Position numbers and translations under genes: made by a program
Part shown: one piece after another, positions 17,340 to 25,139 of the stretch
Layout of the letters: the number at the start of each line of letters is the position of its first letter
Position numbering within the stretch: the first letter of the stretch is position 1
Source of the DNA: an uncultured Bacteroidales bacterium
Lineage (GTDB): Bacteria; Bacteroidota; Bacteroidia; Bacteroidales; Bacteroidaceae
DNA: 64,000 bases
Reading direction: 5' to 3'
Assembly: GCA_902798425.1 (NCBI GenBank)
Contig: CADBWR010000003.1
Location: 62,001 to 126,000 of the forward strand
The notes under the pieces: generated by a model
What the model was told of the DNA's origin: nothing
The model's database searches: none
The model's input: only the letters and a program-made list of their open reading frames with translations

Positions 17340-19286
17340 TTATTCATTGCCGCCAAAGCCGCCGCCGAAACCGCCACCAAAGCCGCCACCAAAGGCAGGC
17401 ATCTGTGGAGCAGGTTCCTTACCGATGGCCAACAGCAACTTGACCAGTGCCCGACGGCGCTGGCTCCACGTTGGATAGTCGTCGGCACGCAGCGTACGGG
17501 GCTTGAAACCTGGCATCTGAGGCATACCGGCGTTCTGCATAAAGTCCAGGTTGCTGGTAGTCAGGATGCAGGGCTTTGTTTTGCCATCAGCCAACAGACG
17601 GTCTACGATAGCATCGGCACCACCCACCTTGAACCAGCTCTCCATCGTGTCGCCCTCGCCAGGTATCAGTTGTATCATGACAGGCATCATCATACCCTGT
17701 CCCCGTTGGGGCATTGCTGACGTGTACCACGCCTCCATACGGTCCAGCTCGTAGGCTACACGCCCATGGGCAATATCCTGTTGTGAGGCGAAGTTGAACG
17801 GAGAACTGGGATTGTCGCAGATGCTGTACTTAAAGCCCTGGTCGGGTGACAGGTACATGTTGCTGGGGTCTGCTACGCGGGTTCCGTCAACGACAAAGCA
17901 GTACTTGAAGGTATCAAAGAGATAGTCGGTAAGCGTAGTACTCCATACTCCTGTGGAGTCACGCTCCATAGCCACATTCTCGGGCAGCATCTCGCAGTCC
18001 AGTTCCACTTTCTGTGCATCGGGGGCTTTAAAACGGAAGATAATGCCCTGTTCGGTGTACTCCGGAGAGATAATAGGTCTGGGGAACAGACGTGCCATAA
18101 CGCTAGGGGTGAACTGCTGTTCCTTACCAGTCTTGGCAGGAGCTGGCTGCCCGTTCTTCATAGCGTTCTCTGCAGCCTTCTTATTGAAGAGCAGTGGCAG
18201 TGTCTTTGCCAGGAAGTATTTGGCATTCATCCAAGTATGGCCGAACTTGTCGTTGGTAAACTCCTTGACGCTACGAATGCCTTTCTTGTCGAGAAACTCC
18301 ATATAGTCACGAGCATTTCCGAAGAGGAAGTCGTCAGTACCAACGCCCAACCAGAACAGGTGTATCTTCTTGTTGGTATCATCAGCCTGGTCATAGACGT
18401 TAGGAATATCAGTAGAGGTAAACGAACTATAAGAACAGAGATACGAGAACTTGTCGAGGTTCGACAAGCCATTAAACAATGCCTGGTTGCCGCCACGCGA
18501 GAAACCACCAATGGCGCGATGGTCTCTGTCTGCCTTGGTGCGATAGTTACTCTCGATATATGGCATCAGGTCGTTGATAAGATCTTTGCTGAAGGGGTCG
18601 CCGCCAAAGCGGGTCTGTGGCTGACCGGCAGCAGGCAGTCCGCCACCAGCAAGCAACTTCAGAGGATTACCATAGGGCATCACAACTATCATCTCCTTAG
18701 CATCGCCTGCTGCCAGCAGGTTGTCCATGATATAGTTCACTCGTCCGACTTTGTAGTACACCTCCTCGGTATCTGTCGTTCCGCTGATGAGGTAGAACAC
18801 TGGATAGCGCTTTTGGTAGTCGCGCATATAGTTGGGTGGCAGATACACCACTGCATGGTTGGTAGCACCAATGGTCTTCGAATAGTAGTTGACATACTCC
18901 ACCCTGCCGTGTGCCACATCGGTAATATCATGAGGCAGCGCAACTTTCTTGTCGCGGGAAGGTATCTCCAGCAAGCTGTTTTTGAAACCTTCGTTGGGGA
19001 AATACTGCGGATTCTCAGGATCCATCACGCTAACCCCATCGACAATAAAGCAGTAGGGATACATGTCAGGAGCTGCAGGGCCAAGAGTCACCGTCCACAG
19101 ACCATCAGCGCCACGTGCCATATCCTTACGTCCGGCAAACTGTACGTCGACCATCACGTTCTTGGCTGTTTCATTCTTGTATTGAAAGGTTACCGTCCCG
19201 TCAGCATTACAGCGAGGCTGTGCCACCATGGCCATGGGCAACAAGGCCAAAAGGGATAATAAAGTTTGTTTTTTCATAGTTTTCAT
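17340..19286 (-). CDS. CE1-type esterase with CBM48-like domain plus a decayed second CBM48-esterase unit
   Basis: 648 residues with a signal peptide (LLALLPMAMVAQ). Unit 1: an E-set/CBM48-like domain (about 25-110), then an esterase-D/CE1 domain (about 120-370) with nucleophile GGFSRGGN (Ser263) and KFGHTWMNA as the His loop. Unit 2: a second CBM48-like domain (about 400-510; IIFRFKAPDAQKVELDCE) and a second esterase-like stretch (PVMIQLIPGEGDTMESWFKV). In unit 2 the segment that should hold GxSxG is missing and the chain jumps to TWSQRRRALVKLLLA. The C-terminus is (GGGF)-rich. It likely removes feruloyl or acetyl groups from xylan by unit 1 only, with unit 2 possibly binding carbohydrate. 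The ATG at 19277 (residue 4) is an alternative start. Confidence 0.85.
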   Translation of the reverse strand: MKTMKKQTLLSLLALLPMAMVAQPRCNADGTVTFQYKNETAKNVMVDVQFAGRKDMARGADGLWTVTLGPAAPDMYPYCFIVDGVSVMDPENPQYFPNEGFKNSLLEIPSRDKKVALPHDITDVAHGRVEYVNYYSKTIGATNHAVVYLPPNYMRDYQKRYPVFYLISGTTDTEEVYYKVGRVNYIMDNLLAAGDAKEMIVVMPYGNPLKLLAGGGLPAAGQPQTRFGGDPFSKDLINDLMPYIESNYRTKADRDHRAIGGFSRGGNQALFNGLSNLDKFSYLCSYSSFTSTDIPNVYDQADDTNKKIHLFWLGVGTDDFLFGNARDYMEFLDKKGIRSVKEFTNDKFGHTWMNAKYFLAKTLPLLFNKKAAENAMKNGQPAPAKTGKEQQFTPSVMARLFPRPIISPEYTEQGIIFRFKAPDAQKVELDCEMLPENVAMERDSTGVWSTTLTDYLFDTFKYCFVVDGTRVADPSNMYLSPDQGFKYSICDNPSSPFNFASQQDIAHGRVAYELDRMEAWYTSAMPQRGQGMMMPVMIQLIPGEGDTMESWFKVGGADAIVDRLLADGKTKPCILTTSNLDFMQNAGMPQMPGFKPRTLRADDYPTWSQRRRALVKLLLAIGKEPAPQMPAFGGGFGGGFGGGFGGNE

Positions 19287-19323
19287 CGTTTTGTGTGTCT
19301 ATTGTTATTGAAGTCTTTGCACA

Positions 19324-20838
19324 TTATTTGCCTTCTACCAGAAACTCACCCATGTCAGAAGCTTCTACATCGTTATCGTCGAGTTTGAAGCGCATGAAGT
19401 AGGGGTTCTCGCTGGTACACGGCTCCCAGTTGATGGCTGCTGGCGATTGGCTATTAGCCGTTGGCTGACCGTTGGGGTCACTGTACTTGACAAAGTTAGT
19501 CCATGCTGTCAGCATCTTCTCTGCCAGGTCCCAGTCGCCTTGTGTCCAAGGACGCCAACAGTGCTTCAGCGACTTAAAGACAAACCACAGGTCGCTGCTA
19601 TGAAAGGCGCCATTCAGACGAGTGGTTATTTCGGGGTGTTTGCCATCGTCGGGCAGCTTGCGGGCAAACTGATAGGCCCATGCCTTATCGCCCTGACGCT
19701 GACGAACCTTACAGAACTCCGCAATGCCAGGTCCCATAGAACCCATATCGTTCAGCGTGTATCCAATCATATAGGGCACGTCGGCAATGGTTCCCTCGCG
19801 AGTAGCCGCATCGAAACTCTTCAGCGATACGTAACCATCGACGATGGGACGCTGCATCAAGTACACATCAGTCTTGTTGACCATATTATACAATTGCGGA
19901 ATGGTATAGAGTATCTCCGTAGAGGCACGGCGCAGCGCCTGCAGGTCGGTCAGTCCTGCCCAGTCCATCACCTTCTTGGTCTCAGCCTCACTCTCAGCAA
20001 GTGTAGGATTGTAGGTAAAGAACTTGACAGCGGGAGTAGCAGGTTTAGCCTCTTCACCCTCCTTGGCAGGAATATTAATACCACCGCCACTCATTATAAC
20101 GGCTTTATGGAACAGGCCACGAGCCAGCGGACTCTCACAGAGTGTACGCACGCTGCCGGCTCCGGCACTCTGTCCGAAGATGGTTACGTTGTTGGGGTCG
20201 CCACCAAACTGAGCGATATTCTCCTTGACCCACTTCAGCGACTGTATCTGGTCCAGAATGCCATAGTTGCCACTAACGTGATGAGGGCTCTCTGCCGATA
20301 GTTCCGGATGGGTCATAAAACCAAAGATGCCCAAGCGGTAGTTGATGGTGACAAGGACGACATCCTTTGACGCCCACTCCTGACCATCGAACTCTGGCTC
20401 AGAACCCCAACCCTCACGATAGCCGCCACCATGAATCCATAGGGCAACGGGCAACTTCTTCTCTGTCTGGCCAGGGGCCTTAGTCCACACATTCAGATAC
20501 AGGCAGTCCTCGCTGTAGGGAGCCTCATCGCCATAGCCCCATTCCGAGGTATAGAATCCTGGATAGTGCACAGCCTGATAGCCAGGATGTCCAAACTTAT
20601 CACACACCTTGACACTATCCCACGCCTCTACAGGCTGTGGCTCGCGCCAACGCAAGTCGCCAATAGGCGCTGCAGCATAGGGAATACCTCTAAAGGCATA
20701 CACCCCAGGGTTCTCTGTCCGCACCCCTTGAACCTGACCTCCTTCAATAGTCAGCACTGGACTCAACGCTCCCTCATCGCTGCAAGTGCAGCTCATCAAT
20801 AATGCCATCAACGGCATCCACAACAATAGTTTTTTCAT
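19324..20838 (-). CDS. Type-B carboxylesterase family lipoprotein
   Basis: 504 residues. Lipobox LLMSC puts the lipidated Cys at 17. The carboxylesterase (PF00135) fold is complete: AFRGIPYAAAPIGDLRW, EDCLYLNVW, LWIHGGGYREG (oxyanion hole), nucleophile FGQSAGAGS (Ser224) and a C-terminal GAFHSSDLWFVF His region. Placement at the head of an eight-gene xylan operon suggests a role in deacetylating or deferuloylating xylan fragments; the substrate is not readable. A heptad array encodes PTANSQSPAA near residue 470. A truncated second copy of residues ~78-143 exists at 23.4-23.6 kb. Transcription starts from the operator-bearing promoter at 20882-20947. Confidence 0.85.
   Translation of the reverse strand: MKKLLLWMPLMALLMSCTCSDEGALSPVLTIEGGQVQGVRTENPGVYAFRGIPYAAAPIGDLRWREPQPVEAWDSVKVCDKFGHPGYQAVHYPGFYTSEWGYGDEAPYSEDCLYLNVWTKAPGQTEKKLPVALWIHGGGYREGWGSEPEFDGQEWASKDVVLVTINYRLGIFGFMTHPELSAESPHHVSGNYGILDQIQSLKWVKENIAQFGGDPNNVTIFGQSAGAGSVRTLCESPLARGLFHKAVIMSGGGINIPAKEGEEAKPATPAVKFFTYNPTLAESEAETKKVMDWAGLTDLQALRRASTEILYTIPQLYNMVNKTDVYLMQRPIVDGYVSLKSFDAATREGTIADVPYMIGYTLNDMGSMGPGIAEFCKVRQRQGDKAWAYQFARKLPDDGKHPEITTRLNGAFHSSDLWFVFKSLKHCWRPWTQGDWDLAEKMLTAWTNFVKYSDPNGQPTANSQSPAAINWEPCTSENPYFMRFKLDDNDVEASDMGEFLVEGK
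19436..19470. repeat. Heptanucleotide array inside the carboxylesterase gene (GCTGTTG type)
   Basis: Five units (GCTGCTG, GCGATTG, GCTATTA, GCCGTTG, GCTGACC) in frame near the 3' end of the gene. They encode TANSQSPAA. Confidence 0.7.
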
Positions 20839-20881
20839 CGTTGATAATATCTTTATGGTTAGTTAGAATGGTTTTCATGGG

Positions 20882-20947
20882 CAAAGGTACGAAAAATCCA
20901 CGACACTGACCTTACGCCATGTGTCGCGGATTTTGCCGTATGTAACA
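20882..20947 (-). promoter_or_regulatory. Promoter and operator of the 20838-5827 xylan operon
   Basis: The -7 box TACCTTTG (minus strand) is at 20882-20889. Two half-sites (plus-strand reading TGTGTCG at 20920-20926 and TGTAACA at 20941-20947) lie 21 bp apart, with TTTG at 20932-20935 between them. The distal half-site is also part of a palindrome, ATGTAACATTTGTTACAT (20940-20957). The geometry is identical at four other promoters in the window. Confidence 0.8.
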
Positions 20948-21018
20948 TTTGTTACATTCTTAACTATAACCTTTTCAGCCTGAGTTCAAAAAGTAGTCAT
21001 ATATACGATAGTCATATA

Positions 21019-21165
21019 TTACTCGTCGAACTCATATTCACGAGAGAGGATATCTTCAGAGTTTTCCAACTCACCGCTCAGCACGCCCATTTTACTTGCC
21101 ATCAACAACTGATTAGTCTTAATCTCAACAACTTCAGCTACGGGAATGATATATTGCTTTTTCAT
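21019..21165 (-). CDS. Small peptide, 48 residues (MKKQYIIPVAEVVEIK type)
   Basis: ATG at 21163-21165, stop TAA at 21019-21021. It starts MKKQYIIPVAEVVEIKTNQLL and ends REYEFDE. Short proteins opening with MKK-(Q/E)-YI-P-x-x-E-V are common in Prevotella and Bacteroides and mostly uncharacterised. Some related families are precursors of exported peptides, but there is no Gly-Gly cleavage motif here. The hydrophobic centre (NQLLMASKMGVLSG) is followed by an acidic tail. It lies 64 bp after the stop of the gene at 21230 on the same strand with no terminator between them, so it may share the xylan-regulated transcript. Confidence 0.6.
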   Translation of the reverse strand: MKKQYIIPVAEVVEIKTNQLLMASKMGVLSGELENSEDILSREYEFDE

Positions 21166-21229
21166 ATAATTGCTCTTTTATTTAAAACATTAATTACCAT
21201 AAACAATCCATTAATTTACCATTAATTTA

Positions 21230-22768
21230 TTACTTAATGATTACCTTTTTACCATTCACAATATACAGTCCCTTTGTAGGCTGAGCGACACGCTGACCAG
21301 CAAGATTGAAGTACTGGTTATCAGACTTTGTAGCCTGCTCAACAGCATTGATGCCAGTTGTTTCGTCATCAGCAAAGCCAATAAAATCACGAGCACTTGC
21401 AGGTATTGTAAGATATGCCTTACCAGCAGGGATGGTTACGCCATCTTTCACTTTAACAAAACCAACAACACCACCCTTCTTTCCAAGTGCATATTTTGTA
21501 GAGCCATCACCAGTAACAGAACCATCAGAAACAGACAAATCATTATCCGTAATCGCTGTTGCGCTCGGAATAACACTGAATGTCTGTTTACCTACTGCCT
21601 CAATAATAACGGCATCACCTGCAGGGACCTGAGTTACAGGAGTCAATTTTATATACGAACCCATATAACTAGCCGCATAACCTTTAACAGTGCCCAAATC
21701 AACATTCTTACTACTGCTATATGTAGCCCATCCTACAGTTCCTACAGTAAAGGAAATATTCTCACCTGTTTTCTCTGGAACCTGCAAAACTACATCCTTA
21801 AAATAATATGTATTAGAAGATCTTAAAACATTCAAGTTAAATGCCACAGAACGCCAACCTGCCATATCACTCTCAAGCGTAACGTCTTGTGTAAAGGTCT
21901 TCCATTCTTTAGTAAACGAAAGATCACTACCAAGACAATGCCAAGTGAGATATCCACCAGATGGGCTACTATGAGTCTGTGTATTCACTGTTGCATCGTC
22001 ACTTGCCTTATATTTAAACTCAATATGGAACTTTTCACCTGCAGGGAGGGCTCCTTCTGGCGTACCAATCCAAAATTGAGAATCCCAGTCAAATGAAGCT
22101 TCATTTTTACTTACAATAACATATTCTCCATTTCCATTAGGAGTCGCAACTTTAGAACCAGTATCACCGTCACCATTAACATAGAAAGTTGGAGTTACAG
22201 TTTTCATATCGCCATAGATTCCTACGACCTCAGGCGCATCGGGAATCACCTCACAAACCTCAACTTTTTTTATAGAAACCGTAGATACAAGCTTTCTACT
22301 TTGCCACATAATAAAATTATCTGTGGCAGTGAGATCGAAGTTTTTAAAATCAATTGATACTGTTTGAAAATCTCCTGAAACAGTGAGTGGTACAGAATAA
22401 TTAGTTGCTCTATAATCCCATGTACCGATACCGACACTCGGGTAATGACCTTCTGATGAAGCAGTAGTCGTTTTATATGTTATCTTTACCCTATAATCCA
22501 AACCCAAAGTAGTTACAAATCCACTACCAATCCAAAGCTGTAAAGAATGATTGTCACCTTCATCAGACGAATTATTAATTACGAGCAAACCACCTGAAAC
22601 ATTTACAGAAGCACCTGTTGGCATACTACCTGACCAAAAGGGAGCACCTGCATTATCTGCCATTGTAGAATAATCCACAGAATAGATAACTGTCTCTTTG
22701 CTTTTGCCCCCCCCCACGCACACTATTGACAGGGCCAGGGCAAGAAATGATTTTGTAAAAATTCTCAT
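21230..22768 (-). CDS. Secreted multi-domain protein with CBM-like beta-sandwiches and T9SS tail; no catalytic domain seen
   Basis: 512 residues with a signal peptide (FLALALSIVCVGGGKS). Two beta-sandwich regions resembling CBM4/22-type binding modules follow: about 28-175 (LQLWIGSGFVTTLGLDYRVKI) and about 185-335 (FWIGTPEGALPAGEKFHIEF). A third all-beta region covers 340-480 (FTVGTVGWATYSSSKNVDL, with IPAGKAYLTIPA). The tail is YFNLAGQRV...KGLYIVNGKKVIIK, a T9SS type A sorting tail. No glycosidase or esterase motif is visible. It is transcribed alone or with the small peptide from a promoter bearing the shared xylan operator. It is therefore a candidate surface xylan-binding protein that could substitute for SusE/F-like proteins; this is inference. 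Confidence 0.75.
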   Translation of the reverse strand: MRIFTKSFLALALSIVCVGGGKSKETVIYSVDYSTMADNAGAPFWSGSMPTGASVNVSGGLLVINNSSDEGDNHSLQLWIGSGFVTTLGLDYRVKITYKTTTASSEGHYPSVGIGTWDYRATNYSVPLTVSGDFQTVSIDFKNFDLTATDNFIMWQSRKLVSTVSIKKVEVCEVIPDAPEVVGIYGDMKTVTPTFYVNGDGDTGSKVATPNGNGEYVIVSKNEASFDWDSQFWIGTPEGALPAGEKFHIEFKYKASDDATVNTQTHSSPSGGYLTWHCLGSDLSFTKEWKTFTQDVTLESDMAGWRSVAFNLNVLRSSNTYYFKDVVLQVPEKTGENISFTVGTVGWATYSSSKNVDLGTVKGYAASYMGSYIKLTPVTQVPAGDAVIIEAVGKQTFSVIPSATAITDNDLSVSDGSVTGDGSTKYALGKKGGVVGFVKVKDGVTIPAGKAYLTIPASARDFIGFADDETTGINAVEQATKSDNQYFNLAGQRVAQPTKGLYIVNGKKVIIK

Positions 22769-22810
22769 AAAAATAAGTAATTAGTTAGTGATAAAATTAA
22801 AACTCGGCTG

Positions 22811-22876
22811 CAAAGGTAGACATTTTACATGTAACAGCTGCAAGAAAGAGTAACACAGAATTTGCCGTGTGTTACA
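22811..22876 (-). promoter_or_regulatory. Promoter and operator of the 22768 gene
   Basis: The -7 box TACCTTTG (minus strand) is at 22811-22818. Half-sites AGTAACA (22849-22855) and TGTTACA (22870-22876) are 21 bp apart with TTTG at 22861-22864. Spacing from the -7 box is 31 bp, as at the other xylan promoters. An extra TGTAACA lies at 22830-22836. Confidence 0.78.
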
Positions 22877-22963
22877 AACAAGCATCATACACCACCAGCA
22901 TCCGTTAAAAGACACAATGCAACAGATGAAGAACAAATAAAATGTTGAAGGATATAGCCCCAA

Positions 22964-23017
22964 ACAAAGTGTTTGACGGATTACACAAAGTGTTTGCATA
23001 TTAAAACAAAGTGTTTG
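22964..23017. repeat. Three direct repeats of ACAAAGTGTTTG with exact 21-bp period
   Basis: Identical 12-mers occur at 22964-22975, 22985-22996 and 23006-23017, with unrelated 9-bp spacers. The core CAAA-n3-TTTG is itself palindromic. They sit about 90 bp upstream of the distal operator half-site of the 22768 promoter, in the 403-bp gap (22769-23171). Apart from the promoter and a terminator, that gap holds no convincing gene. Confidence 0.8.
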
Positions 23018-23085
23018 GAGAGATATACAGAAACACAAACACCTTTGTTTTCATACACCACTTGCATCAGGGAACAATGCATAAG

Positions 23086-23122
23086 AAAAACGGGCGTCCC
23101 CACACACGTATGGGAACGCCCG
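23086..23122 (-). terminator. Rho-independent terminator for the 30587-23696 operon
   Basis: On the minus strand an 11-bp GC-rich stem (CGGGCGTTCCC pairing with GGGGACGCCCG, one G-T pair) is followed directly by TTTTT (23086-23090). It lies about 50 bp beyond the pseudogene tail and ends the transcript before the 22768 promoter. Confidence 0.85.
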
Positions 23123-23171
23123 CAAACATCTTATTTGTTAAGGGTTTCAAATGGTAGACAGAAAATAGAGC

Positions 23172-23392
23172 CTACTTTTTGAACACCTTCTTTCCGCTAT
23201 TAATGTACAGACCTGGACGGAGGTTTTCGGCATTGACACGACGACCATCAAGAGTGTACCACGCATCACGTTGAACATTGATCGTTGAACGCTGAACGTT
23301 TTCAATACCTGTAGGAGGCACATCCGTTTCTTTCAGCGTGCAGAAGGTGAAGTAGGTAGGCTCGTCGAACATAGCAGGATGAGCAGCGTCCT
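23172..23392 (-). pseudogene. C-terminal remnant of a CE6-like esterase with T9SS tail
   Basis: The minus-strand frame reads KDAAHPAMFDEPTYFTFCTL, a GIENV stretch and a tail NAENLRPGLYINSGKKVFKK. This is nearly identical to the last ~70 residues of the intact gene at 26777. The homology stops abruptly at about 23392, where carboxylesterase-derived sequence begins in another reading frame. It is the end of a second, deleted copy of that gene. A GTTGAAC-type heptad array lies inside it. Confidence 0.85.
23270..23297. repeat. Heptanucleotide array in the esterase remnant (GTTGAAC type)
   Basis: Units GTTGAAC, ATTGATC, GTTGAAC, GCTGAAC encode the NVQRSTINVQR stretch. The intact paralogue has a different heptad family (TCTTACC type) at the equivalent position. 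Confidence 0.65.
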
Positions 23393-23640
23393 TCACGATA
23401 GCCACCGCCATGTATCCACAGTGCTACGGGCAGTTTCTTCTCTGTCTTACCAGGAGCCTTGGTCCACACGTTCAAGTACAGGCAGTCCTCACTGTAGGGA
23501 GCCTCATCGCCATAGCCCCACTCAGAGGTATAGAAGCCAGGATAGTGTACGGACTGGTAGCCTGGATGGCCAAACTTGTCACACACTTTGACACTGACCT
23601 TACTTCATGTGTCGCGGACTTTGAACTATGTAACAAAAAT
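23391..23640 (-). pseudogene. Internal fragment of a duplicated type-B carboxylesterase with its upstream operator
   Basis: The minus-strand frame from 23586 reads KFGHPGYQSVHYPGFYTSEW, EDCLYLNVWTKAPG and LWIHGGGYREG. These match residues ~80-143 of the intact esterase at 19324. The 5' part of the gene, its start codon and the -7 box are missing. Coding sequence jumps at a GACACT hexamer (23590-23595) straight into the upstream region found at 20902 in the intact locus. The two operator half-sites (TGTGTCG at 23608-23614, TGTAACA at 23629-23635) survive. The 3' side is fused out of frame to the CE6-like remnant. Clearly non-functional. Confidence 0.88.
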
Positions 23641-23695
23641 ACACAACCGTCTTTCTCAACAGAGCCAGCATGGCATTCTAACAAAAAGAATGGCG

Positions 23696-25135
23696 TTATT
23701 CTGACTTGAACAACTCCGCTGGGAGCTTGAGGGCATTCGCCACATCCACAGCATCAAAAGGGATCTTACCCTTGACCATTTCCGGAGCATTAAATGATTT
23801 CAGACAGTCATCATAGAAGGTAGGATCATTCTGTGGAAGGCAGAACGGTTTGTGAGCCTTGCCTTTTTTATCTACATAGCAGAAATAAGGCTTTCCATAT
23901 AGACCATCATCGCGTTTTGATGCAAAAACAAACCAACGTGAGTTACTCGACCAACTGTGATACGTGTCACTCATGTCTGAGTTTACCACCTGAAGCATGT
24001 CTATGGTTCCTGTCTTTATATTCATCATCCAAAGATCAGCCTCCTTATGCCATATCGGGAAGGTTCCATAGTCCTGTACTGTGAAGAGCAATCTTTCTCC
24101 ATCGGGAGAAACCCTGGGATGACACACACTCCGCTCAGTGAACAACGTATCAACCTGCGTACCAAAAGTCCCCGTCGTTTCATCAAATGATATCCTTGCC
24201 AACACGTATTTCAAGTTCTTATAGTTTTCAGGCAATTTCACTTTAGGCGAAGTACAGTAGTATATATATTTTCCGTCGGGAGAAAATGTAGGGAAAGTCT
24301 CCAGTTGACTAGAATCGTTTAACAACTTAGAACCAATAATCTTGTTCTTTTCAAGATCTGCTACATAGATATCAGACTCCGTATCATAGACTTCCAACCT
24401 TTTCTGGGCCATTCCATGAACAGCAGGAACAACCACATTGGCAGAGAACACAACATATCGTCCTGATGGTGCAAATGTGAAATAAGTGGAAGTCGCCACC
24501 ATGTCAGGGGTTTTTATGTTTAGTTTTCGCAGTCGCCCATTCTGGTTAAGAATCGCCCCACCGCCATCTCCTCTCACATACATCATTGACAACTGAGAAC
24601 TCTGACTACACGGAGTGTGGCAGTTCATACAGCGATTTTCTTGCAGATTATAGTCCGCCAGTACATACTCCTCAAAACTCTCCACACAACGTTGCTTAAT
24701 TTGCAATCGACTCCAAACAGAATAGTCAGGTTCTATTAATCTGTATGTAAGGAATTGGTCTATACTATCACCGACTACATACCAATTAAATTTTCTATAT
24801 ACTGTCCATTGTCCGTTTTTCAGAGCTGTCACTTCTACTTCAATTGTGTCGTTCTCCTTGATTAACCTACGCCACTCCTGCATACCAAAACGAACGACAC
24901 CGCCACGGTTTCTTATTATTAGATTGCCTGCCTTTACTTCCACAGCCTCAGCCTCTCTCACCACAAAATTCATCGGGGCTATATTCACAGGTATGGTAAC
25001 ATTTTTATAATCTGGATATATCACCACATCTTCTTCGCTCCGTTTCACATCATATGGAGTAGGTGTACAAGCCACTAACAGCATCACCATAACTGTTATG
25101 CCTATTATGAGGTTTTTCTTTATGGAACAATGCAT
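23696..25135 (-). CDS. PD40/TolB-like propeller lipoprotein with a CxxCH motif (copy 2)
   Basis: 479 residues from the ATG at 25133-25135, chosen because it lies 4 bp after the preceding stop and gives a lipoprotein signal (VMVMLLVAC, Cys23); the frame extends to 25192. It shares YPDYKNVTIPVNIAP, then the heme-type motif CMNCHTPC (Cys169, Cys172, His173) and PD40 blades (FPTFSPDGKYIYYC, PRVSPDGERLLFT, YHSWSSNSRWFVFASKRDDG) with the copy at 8907. An extra Cys sits just after the CxxCH. It is the last intact gene of the 30587 operon. The role is unknown; co-occurrence with the DUF6057-like partner suggests one functional module. Confidence 0.75.
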   Translation of the reverse strand: MHCSIKKNLIIGITVMVMLLVACTPTPYDVKRSEEDVVIYPDYKNVTIPVNIAPMNFVVREAEAVEVKAGNLIIRNRGGVVRFGMQEWRRLIKENDTIEVEVTALKNGQWTVYRKFNWYVVGDSIDQFLTYRLIEPDYSVWSRLQIKQRCVESFEEYVLADYNLQENRCMNCHTPCSQSSQLSMMYVRGDGGGAILNQNGRLRKLNIKTPDMVATSTYFTFAPSGRYVVFSANVVVPAVHGMAQKRLEVYDTESDIYVADLEKNKIIGSKLLNDSSQLETFPTFSPDGKYIYYCTSPKVKLPENYKNLKYVLARISFDETTGTFGTQVDTLFTERSVCHPRVSPDGERLLFTVQDYGTFPIWHKEADLWMMNIKTGTIDMLQVVNSDMSDTYHSWSSNSRWFVFASKRDDGLYGKPYFCYVDKKGKAHKPFCLPQNDPTFYDDCLKSFNAPEMVKGKIPFDAVDVANALKLPAELFKSE

Positions 25136-25139
25136 ATAC

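Noticed and set aside
18237-19259. 340-codon plus-strand frame opposite the CE1-type esterase
   Set aside because: Antisense shadow without protein-like features.
22781-23038. 85-codon minus-strand frame with QTLC repeated every seven residues
   Set aside because: The periodicity comes from the 21-bp DNA repeats, and the frame runs across the promoter and operator of the 22768 gene.
23172-23640. Insertion sequence causing the esterase chimera
   Set aside because: No transposase remnant or terminal inverted repeats; short direct repeats at the junctions explain it better.
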